From: Comamonas sp009360615
GTDB lineage: Bacteria; Pseudomonadota; Gammaproteobacteria; Burkholderiales; Burkholderiaceae_C
NCBI RefSeq assembly: GCF_035784015.1
Contig: NZ_JALKOW010000001.1
DNA: 64,000 nt
Strand: one strand, 5' to 3'
Under the pieces are notes generated by a model. That model saw only the letters and a list, made by a program, of their open reading frames with translations. It ran no database searches and was not told the origin of the DNA. Positions 44,093-52,026 of this stretch are shown one piece after another (position 1 is the stretch's first letter; every line of letters begins with the position of its first letter). The translations under genes and the position numbers were made by a program.

Positions 44093-44097
44093 AGGAG
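44093..44097 (+). promoter_or_regulatory. Ribosome site selecting a TTG start
   Basis: AGGAG with 6 nt to TTG at 44104, the start of the LacI-family regulator. Confidence 0.6.
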
Positions 44098-44103
44098 ATT
44101 CCC

Positions 44104-45177
44104 TTGCCTCCCGAGACCCGTACCCCGCGTGAAACACCGGCAGACAGCGCTTCGTCGAGGCGATCTCGTGCCAGCGGGCGTGTCACGCTCAGCGATGTGG
44201 CCCAGGCTGCGGGCGTGAGTCCGATGACCGTCTCCAGGGCTTTGCGCGGAGAGCGAAGGGTGGCTCCGGCCCTGGTCGAGAAGGTGCGCGAGGTCGCGAC
44301 TTCCCTGGGCTATGTGCCCGATCTGGCGGCCCGCGCGCTGGCCTCGCAAAAAAGCACCCAGGTGCTGGTGCTGGTGCCCATGCTCTCCAACACCTTGTTC
44401 GTGGAGGTCCTGGAAGCGGTGCACAAGGTATTGTTTGCCCACGGCTACCACATGCTGATCGGCGTGACCCACTACGACTCCGCAGAGGAAGAGCAATTGT
44501 TGCGGGCCTATCTGCCCATGAGGCCCGCGGGTCTGCTGCTGACCGGCTTCGACCATAGCGAAGAGGCCCTGAAACTGCTGGCCGCCAATCCCGTTCCACG
44601 CGTACACCTCATGGAGCTGCGCGAACCCGGCGTGGGACCCGATTGCTACAGCGTGGGTTTCTCCCAGATCGCCGCAGGGGCTGAAATGACCCGGCATCTT
44701 CTGGACAGGGGATACAGACGCATCGCTTTTTGCGGAGCCCAGCTGGATGCGCGTGTCATGCAACGCCTGCAGGGCTACCGCCAGGTGCTCCAGCAGGCAG
44801 GCCTGTACGATCCGAGCCTGGAAATTCTCAACCCCGAACGCTCTTCGCTGGCGCTGGGGGCAAGGCAGTTTGAGACGCTTCTCAAGGCCAAGACCACGGT
44901 CGATGCCATCTTTTTCTGCAATGACGACATTGCACAAGGCGCGTTGCTGGAAGCCAACCGCATGGGAGTCAAAGTGCCCCAGCAGGTGGCGATCGCCGGG
45001 TTCAACGACCTTCCAGGCAGTGATCAGATGGTGCCGCCGCTGACCACCATCCATACGCCCAGGGATGAAGTGGGCAGCACAGCAGCAGGCATGCTGCTGC
45101 AACTGCTCGCTGGCGAGAGCGTCAGGCAGGCCAGTGTGGATCTGGGCTTCAGGCTGGTGCCCAGGGCCAGCACCTGA
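44104..45177 (+). CDS. LacI-family gluconate operon regulator (GntR type)
   Basis: A 357-residue LacI-family repressor starting with TTG. The DNA-binding domain (VTLSDVAQAAGVSPMTVSRA) is at residues 27-50, preceded by a serine/arginine-rich stretch. The effector domain (VLVLVPMLSNTLFVEVLEAV onward) resembles gluconate repressors GntR/GntH. It is divergent from gntK, and two identical palindromic operators lie between, so it most likely represses both genes until gluconate or a phosphorylated product binds. Confidence 0.9.
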   Translation: MPPETRTPRETPADSASSRRSRASGRVTLSDVAQAAGVSPMTVSRALRGERRVAPALVEKVREVATSLGYVPDLAARALASQKSTQVLVLVPMLSNTLFVEVLEAVHKVLFAHGYHMLIGVTHYDSAEEEQLLRAYLPMRPAGLLLTGFDHSEEALKLLAANPVPRVHLMELREPGVGPDCYSVGFSQIAAGAEMTRHLLDRGYRRIAFCGAQLDARVMQRLQGYRQVLQQAGLYDPSLEILNPERSSLALGARQFETLLKAKTTVDAIFFCNDDIAQGALLEANRMGVKVPQQVAIAGFNDLPGSDQMVPPLTTIHTPRDEVGSTAAGMLLQLLAGESVRQASVDLGFRLVPRAST

Positions 45178-45187
45178 GTCGTTGGCG

Positions 45188-45772
45188 TCAGGCCTCAGAG
45201 CCTGACTTGCCTCGCCCGGTGATCTTGTCCTTCAGGTCCAGCAGCCGCGTCACGGCGGAACCCATGCCCATGAGCTGCATGGCGGTCTCGGGGGACAGAC
45301 GCTGCACATCGTCAAACCAGCTCATCAGCTTGTCGATCAGCTCGTGCATGTCACGCATGCGCTGCTGGGCGTAGCGTTCCTCGTCGGTGCTGGCTTCTTC
45401 CATCATGGCGGCACGCAGCATGGACTGCGTGGGCTCGATCTCACGGCGACGGCGTTCCTCGGCCAGCCGCTTGAAGATTTCCCAGACATCCTCGGGCGCC
45501 TGGAAGTATTCGCGCCGGTCGCCGGGCTGGTGACGCAGCTGAACCAGACGCCAGGCCTGCAGCTCCTTGAGCCCCATGCTCACATTGGAGCGCGAGAATT
45601 CCAGCGTGTCGGCAATCTGGTCTGCGTTCAGCGGTTCGGGCGAAATGAACAGCAGGGCGTAGATCTGCCCCACGGTGCGATTGATGCCCCAGCGGCTGCC
45701 CATCTCGCCGAAATGCGAAACAAATTGTCGGCTCAGCTCCGACAGTGGTTTGGCTTGCGTCATGGCCTCCAT
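45188..45772 (-). CDS. GbsR/MarR-family transcriptional regulator
   Basis: A 194-residue winged-helix protein. MGSRWGINRTVGQIYALLFI and ADQIADTLEFSRSNVSMGLK are the typical GbsR DNA-binding blocks. HQPGDRREYFQAPEDVWEIF is the wing. GbsR proteins in Bacillus regulate choline/glycine betaine genes, but such genes are not nearby, so the target is unknown. It is convergent with the LacI-type gene and divergent from the acyltransferase gene; an inverted repeat in that shared region may be its operator. Confidence 0.88.
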   Translation of the reverse strand: MEAMTQAKPLSELSRQFVSHFGEMGSRWGINRTVGQIYALLFISPEPLNADQIADTLEFSRSNVSMGLKELQAWRLVQLRHQPGDRREYFQAPEDVWEIFKRLAEERRRREIEPTQSMLRAAMMEEASTDEERYAQQRMRDMHELIDKLMSWFDDVQRLSPETAMQLMGMGSAVTRLLDLKDKITGRGKSGSEA

Positions 45773-45879
45773 TGTGCCTTTGCCGGGGGTTTTCAGTGGA
45801 GCGAGGGGATCAAGCCGGAGTGCCGCAACCCTGGTTCTTGAAGTGCAGTGGCTGGAAGCCCGGTCGATATGTTTCGTAA

Positions 45880-45903
45880 AATTTGCAATGCTGTCAGCAA
45901 ATT
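45880..45903. promoter_or_regulatory. Inverted repeat between GbsR-like and acyltransferase genes
   Basis: AATTTGC (45880-45886) and GCAAATT (45897-45903) with a 10-bp spacer. A good candidate operator for the adjacent GbsR-type regulator; inference only. Confidence 0.35.
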
Positions 45904-46022
45904 GTTGGGAATCGGCGCAAAATCCCCACCCTGTCTTGCGTCGGATTTTTTACGTTGCCTGTTGCCGGGCACATTCACCCTGTCGCTGAGCAGCCCCTTG
46001 GGCTGCATGCGATCGTGATCAG

Positions 46023-47195
46023 ATGGCTCAAAGTTCTATTTCCTCTCATTCCCGCAGCGCCCTGATCGACTGCACCAAGGGGCTGGCTTGTGCAGCCATC
46101 GTCTGGCATCACCTGGCTTTTTACGGCCCGATGTCCGATGTGGCCCACCCCGTCGCGCCCGATCTGCTGGACTGGCTCTATGAGTATGCCCGCATGGCCG
46201 TGCAGATCTTCCTGGTGATCGGCGGCTTTCTGGCGGCCGCCAGTCTGGCTCCGCAAGGCCTGGCGCGGTTCGATTCGCCCTGGTCCAAGATCGGCAAGCG
46301 CTTCGTGCGGCTGGTCGTGCCTTATACCGTGGCGCTGGTGGTGACGATTGTGGTGTCTGCCGCGATTCGTCCGTGGTTCGATCACGAATCCGTGTCTGCC
46401 GACCCCGATCTATGGCAGCTCATGGCCCATGCGCTGCTGTTGCAGGGCATCGTGGGCGAAGAGTCGCTGTCGGCTGGCGTCTGGTACGTGTCCATCGATT
46501 TTCAGCTGTTCGCCGGCACCGTGCTGCTGCTGGCCGGTGTGCGCTGGCTGCAGCAATGGGCGCTGAAGCGCTGGGGCGATACGGCCATGAAGCGCTGGTG
46601 GCCCTGGGCCGTGAGCGGCATGCAGGCGCTGGTGGTGCTGGGGGCAGCAGCTTCGCTGCTGAGCTTCAATCTTGATGCGGAGCTTGATGTCTGGGCGATT
46701 TATTTCATGGGCGCCTACGGCGTCGGCATGATGGCCTTCTGGGCAGTGGCAGCCGACAATCGTCTGACGGCCTGGAGCTGGGCCATGCTGATTGCGGCAC
46801 TGGTCATCGGTGCCCTGGCCTATGAATGGCGCGACCGCATTTTCCTCGCCGGTGCGACCGCGCTGCTGCTGATCGTGTGCATGCGTACCGAGGCCATTGC
46901 CCGCTGGCAGGGTCTGGCTCCGCTGCGTCGCCTGGGCGAGATCTCCTATTCGGTGTTCCTGATCCACTTTTCGATCTGCCTGCTGGTCAATGCGGTGGTC
47001 AACCATTTCTGGCATGGCTCGGTCACGGCTGCAGCAGTGGGCATTCCGTTTGCCTTTGTGCTGTCACTGACTGCGGGCTATGCCCTGTATCAGTTGGTGG
47101 AGCGCCATGTCTCCTCCTGGAGTCAGGCTCTGCGCTGGCAGGCGGGCCTGATCGGGGCGGGCCTGCTGACCACCATGGTGGCGGGCTTGCGCTGA
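46023..47195 (+). CDS. Acyltransferase family 3 membrane protein
   Basis: A 390-residue integral membrane protein of the acyltransferase-3 (OafA/NodX-like) family with about ten hydrophobic segments. The catalytic-type start ALIDCTKGLACAAIVWHHLA contains the conserved WHH. The body has LGEISYSVFLIHFSICLLV, typical of the family. It probably acetylates or acylates a cell-surface sugar or lipid; substrate unknown. The start at 46023 has no strong ribosome site. It ends in a bidirectional terminator shared with rnk. Confidence 0.88.
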   Translation: MAQSSISSHSRSALIDCTKGLACAAIVWHHLAFYGPMSDVAHPVAPDLLDWLYEYARMAVQIFLVIGGFLAAASLAPQGLARFDSPWSKIGKRFVRLVVPYTVALVVTIVVSAAIRPWFDHESVSADPDLWQLMAHALLLQGIVGEESLSAGVWYVSIDFQLFAGTVLLLAGVRWLQQWALKRWGDTAMKRWWPWAVSGMQALVVLGAAASLLSFNLDAELDVWAIYFMGAYGVGMMAFWAVAADNRLTAWSWAMLIAALVIGALAYEWRDRIFLAGATALLLIVCMRTEAIARWQGLAPLRRLGEISYSVFLIHFSICLLVNAVVNHFWHGSVTAAAVGIPFAFVLSLTAGYALYQLVERHVSSWSQALRWQAGLIGAGLLTTMVAGLR

Positions 47196-47208
47196 CCCGT
47201 TGCGCCGC

Positions 47209-47240
47209 AAAAAAAGCAGCTCCGGTGAGCTGCTTTTTTT
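47209..47240. terminator. Bidirectional terminator between acyltransferase gene and rnk
   Basis: GCAGCTC/GAGCTGC around a CGGT loop, flanked by A7 and T7 runs. Confidence 0.8.
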
Positions 47241-47256
47241 TATGGGCTGCGCTGGT

Positions 47257-47664
47257 TCAGCGATGGAATTCGCCTGCGCTCTCGGGCTGAAACTCGATGG
47301 CGTCCACGCGTACGGTCACCTGGCCGGTGGGGCTGGGCATCTTGAACTCGTCACCCACGGACAGGCCCAGCAATGCGATGCCCACCGGCGCGAAGATGGA
47401 AACCTTGTCGGCACTGCCATCCATGTCCTTGGGGTAGACCAGCGTCAGCGTACTGCTCTTGGCGAGCTCGAGAATGGTGAAGCGTACCGTGGAGTTCATC
47501 GTCACCACATTGGCGGGCATTTCGGCGGGATCGAGTACATCCGCACGGTCCAGTTCCGCTTCCAGTGCATCGCGGCCGGCAAACTGGCCGTTGCTTTTTT
47601 CCAGCAGCGATTCAATGCGATCCAGGTCCAAGGAGGACAGGGTGATATTGGGCTTGCGCTCCAT
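47257..47664 (-). CDS. rnk: Nucleoside diphosphate kinase regulator
   Basis: A 135-residue Rnk/GreA-like protein. It starts ERKPNITLSSLDLDRIESLL (a shortened coiled-coil) and the second half is a GreA/GreB C-terminal-type domain: IFAPVGIALLGLSVGDEFKM, GQVTVRVDAIEFQPES. Rnk binds RNA polymerase and in Pseudomonas affects nucleotide pools and alginate. It is too short to be a transcript-cleavage factor. The ATG at 47664 has a GGGAG ribosome site. Confidence 0.92.
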   Translation of the reverse strand: MERKPNITLSSLDLDRIESLLEKSNGQFAGRDALEAELDRADVLDPAEMPANVVTMNSTVRFTILELAKSSTLTLVYPKDMDGSADKVSIFAPVGIALLGLSVGDEFKMPSPTGQVTVRVDAIEFQPESAGEFHR

Positions 47665-48081
47665 GTAGTAACTCCCTTGCGAGATGGTGTGATTGGCGCT
47701 TTGGCGTCGCGCAAACGGACAAAAGCCCGGGCAACGGTGTTGTCCGGGCCAAGGCATTCAAGAAGAAGGCACCAATCGGGTGCATTGGCCTCATTGTCAA
47801 TGCTGCACTGCAAACTTCCAAGCCATCTCGCACTCCGTCAGTGCGGATTGACCTCGCACTTGCCCTGCTGACAAGTGCATGCTACGAGCCTGAAGGCGGT
47901 GCAGGAGGCGCTTGGGATCTGCATCCGAGGCGACAGGCTCTCGCACGCGCATCGCAAGGTGCTCATGCATCGCACAACCCTCACAGCAGGGCCGCAACCA
48001 GCTTGCGCATGCTAGGAGATACGCTACCCGAACACTTCCCGGCAGCCGCCGCCCGGCATGCCCTGACGTTGCCTGCAGAGA
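47665..48081. other. Intergenic region between rnk and the RcsB-like gene
   Basis: About 420 bp without a supported gene. It holds a terminator-like hairpin that probably ends the transcript of the regulatory operon above. The rnk promoter should also be here. Short open frames in it lack ribosome sites and conserved sequence. Confidence 0.6.
47721..47749 (-). terminator. Probable terminator of the phosphorelay operon
   Basis: On the minus strand GCCCGG (47749-47744) pairs with CCGGGC (47730-47725), with an inner CAAC/GTTG pairing, then four T residues. It lies before rnk and about 330 bp after the RcsB-like gene. Confidence 0.5.
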
Positions 48082-48747
48082 CTATTCAAACAGGCCGTTC
48101 TCGACACAGAAGGCAATGAGTTCCTGATTGGACTGCACCCTCAGCTTTTCCATGGCGGAAGTCTTTTGCGTGCTGACCGTCTTGACGCTGCGCTTGAGAT
48201 TCGCCGCGATCTGCATGACGCTGTCGCCGCGCACGAAATGGCGAAGCACTTCGAACTCGCGCGGAGAGAGCAGCTTGATGCGATCGGCGACCGACGTGCT
48301 CCACCGTTCGCTCCTGATGTTCTGCTGATAGCTCGTCGGGAAATACCGGTTCCCCAGCCGAAGGCAGTTGATGGCCGAAAGCATCTCCGTCAGTTTGTCG
48401 TGCTTGAGCACCACCCCCCAGACGCCTGTGTCGTAGAGCGAAGAGATGATCATCGGATTCGAGATCATCGTCAGCACCAGCAGCTTGGTGTCCGGATAGG
48501 TACGAATCAGATAATCCACAAACCGGATGCCGTCGCCATACACGCTGTCGCCGGGCATCGTGTAGTCGGTGATGATGATGTCGGGCAAGGACGAATTCAG
48601 CTGCTCCACCAGCGCGGTGGAGGTCGAAACGGATGCGGTCACGACGATGTTCCTATCGCGTTCCAGCAGATCCTGGATGCCGGCGAGCGTCAAAGGGTGG
48701 TCGTCAGCCAGCACGATGCGGACTTTTTTCATGTGATTGATCTTCAA
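48082..48747 (-). CDS. RcsB-like response regulator (REC + LuxR helix-turn-helix)
   Basis: A 221-residue NarL/FixJ-type regulator. The receiver has phosphoacceptor Asp61 (IIITDYTMPGDSVYGDG), and the output has LSPREFEVLRHFVRGDSV and SVKTVSTQKTSAMEKLRV, close to E. coli RcsB (KTISSQKKSAM). This strongly suggests an RcsB family member rather than a generic NarL protein. It is the last gene of the minus-strand operon with two hybrid kinases and a REC-EAL protein. It is expected to be phosphorylated by an Hpt domain and to act on the fimbrial promoter. In P. aeruginosa PA14 an RcsB homologue activates cupD fimbriae. Confidence 0.9.
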   Translation of the reverse strand: MKINHMKKVRIVLADDHPLTLAGIQDLLERDRNIVVTASVSTSTALVEQLNSSLPDIIITDYTMPGDSVYGDGIRFVDYLIRTYPDTKLLVLTMISNPMIISSLYDTGVWGVVLKHDKLTEMLSAINCLRLGNRYFPTSYQQNIRSERWSTSVADRIKLLSPREFEVLRHFVRGDSVMQIAANLKRSVKTVSTQKTSAMEKLRVQSNQELIAFCVENGLFE

Positions 48748-48778
48748 GTGGTCGATTCTGACAATGGATCCAGAGGTC

Positions 48779-49540
48779 CTAGACCTCCGCCAGGAAATTC
48801 TTCAGATCTCCAATCACGAAATTCAATGCGGTCTCAGTGTCGTCGTTCAAGCTATTGAAGTGCAAGTGGCTTTCCAGTTTCTGCATCCGTTGCGCCAAGG
48901 AAAAATGATTGACGTCGACCAATGCGCCGCTGATACGGTGCAGGGTCTGCATGATCTCCTCCACACGTCTGTCCTGTCTCGAGCGTTCCAGCTTGAGGAC
49001 GTCCTCGTGCATGGTCCGCAGAAACAGTTCACGGTACTTGTCCGGCACCTGCACCGGCCCTTCGGGGGCATGCACGCGGGCAATGGCGGACCGGCCGGAG
49101 GCTTCTGATTCGCTGGCGCCGATTTCCGATTGGGGCGCGTACAGGCGCAGCATCCGTATCAGCGTGTCGAGTGCGATCGGCTTGACCAGCCAGGTATCCA
49201 TGCCGGCGCTGATGCAGCGCTGCTGCTCATCGAGCATGGCATTGGCGGTAATGCCGATGATCGGGCATGTCACGCCCTCCGAGCGGAGTGTGCGGGCGAG
49301 TTCATAGCCGTTCATGAGGGGCATGTTCACGTCGGTCAGAACGAAGTCATGAGGCTGCACGTCCCACAGCGCCAGGGCGTCCTCGCCATCTTCGGCCGCA
49401 GTCACCTGGCATCCGAGACGCTCGAGCTGGTCCAGGATCGTGGTCTGGTTGATGGGGTTGTCCTCGGCGACCAGAATGCGCAGCGAGAACCGGGGTATGA
49501 CGGGAACCGGCGGAACGACCTGCGGTTTGTTGCGCAGCAT
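48779..49540 (-). CDS. REC-Hpt phosphorelay protein (C-terminal half of a hybrid kinase, split by a stop codon)
   Basis: A 253-residue protein with an N-terminal receiver (ILVAEDNPINQTTILDQLE, phosphoacceptor Asp70 in LTDVNMPLMNG, Lys120) and a C-terminal Hpt domain (phospho-site His201 in MQTLHRISGAL). It would pass phosphate from a kinase receiver to the RcsB-like regulator. The first Met is only 12 bases (four codons) after the stop of the preceding kinase and in the same frame, so it is probably the tail of that kinase, RcsC-like. No ribosome site is clear before this ATG, so it may or may not be made separately. Confidence 0.85.
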   Translation of the reverse strand: MLRNKPQVVPPVPVIPRFSLRILVAEDNPINQTTILDQLERLGCQVTAAEDGEDALALWDVQPHDFVLTDVNMPLMNGYELARTLRSEGVTCPIIGITANAMLDEQQRCISAGMDTWLVKPIALDTLIRMLRLYAPQSEIGASESEASGRSAIARVHAPEGPVQVPDKYRELFLRTMHEDVLKLERSRQDRRVEEIMQTLHRISGALVDVNHFSLAQRMQKLESHLHFNSLNDDTETALNFVIGDLKNFLAEV

Positions 49541-49552
49541 GCGCTCGACGCC

Positions 49553-52024
49553 CTAGCCAATGCTGAGCACGCTCTGTCCGTCGATTTCCGGGTGGGCGCA
49601 AGGCTGCAGCACAGGAGCGACGCTCAGGTAGTGCCCATGCCAGTCTGCAGGCTGGGCGGGGTCATTGGACATGAGATCCAGCAGCAGGTCGTGCGCGGTG
49701 TGGGTGGAGGAGGACTGTGCCAGCGGGGTGGCTCGCGCGCGCCAGCGGCTCAGCCAGGCGCAAATGTTCTCGGTCAGTTCCGGATGCGGTGTGCGCACCG
49801 AGATATTTGCCTCGGAAAGGTCGGGAAAATCGGTGGCGGTCAGACCATCCACATCCAGAGTCAATGCAACGGAGAACACGCTGCCCACATGTCTTTCGCT
49901 CTTGACCTGCATGGCGCTGCCCATGAGCTCGGCCAGTCGCGCACAGATGGACAATCCGAGGCCTGCGCCACGCACCACGTGTCGGCTGCCCTCGATGATG
50001 TAGAACGGCGTGAAAAGACGATCCTGCTGCGCCCGGTCGATGCCGACGCCGCTGTCCGCCACCTCGATCTGCAGCGTCGCGCTGCCGGAGCTCTGATCCT
50101 CAACCCGGCAGCGGACGATGACGCTGCCGAAGTTGGTGAACTTGATCGCATTGCTGATCAGGTTGCTGAGGATCTGGCGCACACGCACGGGGTCGCCGAA
50201 CACCGAGTCGGGAATCCTGGTGTCGATCGTGGAAAAGAGCAGCAGTCCTTTTTGCTGCGCCATGGCTGCATAGGAGCCCGCGCAGCTTTGCACCAGTTCG
50301 CGTGGATTGAACGCCACGCGCTCCAGCGGGAGCTGTCCGGCTTCGATCTTGCTGACATCCAGAATGTCGCTGATCAGCTGCAGCAGGATCTGCGAAGAGC
50401 TTTCAATCCGGCCGACATACTGGCGCTGCTGGGTGTCCAGTCGCGTGGCGGTCAAGAGCTCCAGTGTGCCCAGAACGCCATACAGCGGCGTACGGATCTC
50501 GTGGCTCATCGTGGACAGAAAGGTGGATTTCGCTTCGCTGGCCTCATCTGCGGCACGCCGTGCGCGTTCCAGTGCGCGCTCGATCTCGACGCGCTTGCTG
50601 ATGTCGGAGAAGGCGCACAGGACGGCGTCCTCATCCATATAGCGTGCCGGGGTGTAGGACACGGACAGCGTGCGCTCGCCGTCGATTGGAAGATGGTTCA
50701 TGCTGCCGGATCTCTCGGCAGAACGCAGCGAGCGCAGGAACTGGGCAGCGCTGGACGTCGGCACCAGCGGACGGCTGGGTTCGCCGCCCAGCCAGTCCCA
50801 CGCAATCGAGTTGCCGAACAGCATGTCTCCCGTGGACTTGCTGATCACGCACAGCGCGACGGGGGCCGTCTGGATGAGAGTGCGATTGAATGCATCGCGC
50901 TCGTCAATCTTGCGCTGTGCCTCCATGGCAGGCAGCATGACCCGGCGCTTGTACCAACGCGTATAGCCCAGGCCCGCCAGCAAGCTCAGGAGCACAAAGG
51001 TGGCGGTGCCGGCAAGCAGTGCCACATGGCCTCTGAAAAAGCTGGCGTAGCGGATCCGGTAAGTGCCGCTCCATTCGCCGGTGGGGTCCAGGGCTTTCCA
51101 CACCAGGCCGTCGGCTGTGTAGGACAGGCCCAGGCCGGAAACCGCAGGCTCCTGTTCGTCACCCATCAGGGCGATGCCTCGATGCTTCAGCCAGAACTGG
51201 TAGGGCAGCCCGATGGTGGTGCTTCTGTCGTACAGGTTGATACGATCGCGGCTCAGCACCGAGGCGGCATAGATGTTCGGAAAATCGGCGGAGGGCTGAC
51301 CCCACAGGTGCGACGGAAATCGGATCGGCACCCAGCCGATCATCTTGTCCGGCAGGGCCGGAGCCTTGAACCAGTGCACAGCGTTTGCATTGCGCGACGG
51401 CGGCTGCTTGTCCGGTGGCTGCGTTGCAAGTCTGTCCTGGATCGCAGACACCATGGCCCGGTACATGTCCATGCTGATGGTTTCCTTGCCGGCATAGGTG
51501 TTGATGGCCGGAACGCTGATGCTGGTGCTGTCGGCCGGATTCACGAAAAAGATGGCGGCGGCAGGGAAATAGGACGATGCCCAGAACATCGAGTAGAACC
51601 TGGACAGATAGCTGCCCTGCTGGAACAGCATGCCGGAAACTGCCGAGCAGTGGTTCGGCAGGGCGCAGGCCATCGAGAACGGTATGTCCACCACCGATTG
51701 CTGGCCGAGGAACAGATGCGTTTTCCAGTCGGCCGGCACGTCCACTTCATGGAAATTGTCGATCCGCGAGTCAGGGAGCACCTCCAGATCCTCGCTCTGG
51801 GCACGCAGTTGCCGCAGGAACAGCTCCTGCTCCTTGAGGAACCCCGTCAGCGTGCGGAAGTCCAGCAGAAGCCGGTTGCGCTCCCGCTCGATGATGCGCT
51901 GGCCACCCCAGAGCAAAGCGCACACCAGAATGACCGCGATGGGGAGAATACCGAACAGCAACCAGTTCTGTCGAAGCGACGTGCGCTTGATTCGATGGAT
52001 CGGCGCGTTCTGCATATCCGGCAT
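49553..52024 (-). CDS. RcsC-like hybrid histidine kinase core (ends at an in-frame amber codon)
   Basis: An 823-residue membrane kinase. Membrane helices are near residues 18-40 and 331-353, flanking a large periplasmic sensor region. A PAS-like region (about 380-490) precedes the dimerisation domain: His508 in STMSHEIRTPLYGVLG. The ATPase has QILSNLISNAIKF, DSGVGIDRA and GAGLGLSICARLAELM. The C-terminal stretch (ISVRTPHPELTENICAWLSR) resembles the RcsC ABL domain. It ends at TAG 49553-49555, and in frame after four codons the REC-Hpt protein begins. It starts 3 bp after the REC-EAL gene. Confidence 0.9.
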   Translation of the reverse strand: MPDMQNAPIHRIKRTSLRQNWLLFGILPIAVILVCALLWGGQRIIERERNRLLLDFRTLTGFLKEQELFLRQLRAQSEDLEVLPDSRIDNFHEVDVPADWKTHLFLGQQSVVDIPFSMACALPNHCSAVSGMLFQQGSYLSRFYSMFWASSYFPAAAIFFVNPADSTSISVPAINTYAGKETISMDMYRAMVSAIQDRLATQPPDKQPPSRNANAVHWFKAPALPDKMIGWVPIRFPSHLWGQPSADFPNIYAASVLSRDRINLYDRSTTIGLPYQFWLKHRGIALMGDEQEPAVSGLGLSYTADGLVWKALDPTGEWSGTYRIRYASFFRGHVALLAGTATFVLLSLLAGLGYTRWYKRRVMLPAMEAQRKIDERDAFNRTLIQTAPVALCVISKSTGDMLFGNSIAWDWLGGEPSRPLVPTSSAAQFLRSLRSAERSGSMNHLPIDGERTLSVSYTPARYMDEDAVLCAFSDISKRVEIERALERARRAADEASEAKSTFLSTMSHEIRTPLYGVLGTLELLTATRLDTQQRQYVGRIESSSQILLQLISDILDVSKIEAGQLPLERVAFNPRELVQSCAGSYAAMAQQKGLLLFSTIDTRIPDSVFGDPVRVRQILSNLISNAIKFTNFGSVIVRCRVEDQSSGSATLQIEVADSGVGIDRAQQDRLFTPFYIIEGSRHVVRGAGLGLSICARLAELMGSAMQVKSERHVGSVFSVALTLDVDGLTATDFPDLSEANISVRTPHPELTENICAWLSRWRARATPLAQSSSTHTAHDLLLDLMSNDPAQPADWHGHYLSVAPVLQPCAHPEIDGQSVLSIG

Positions 52025-52026
52025 GA

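Noticed and set aside
47797..47997. 66-codon minus-strand open frame upstream of rnk
   Set aside because: No ribosome site, no family, lies in a region better explained as leader and terminator.
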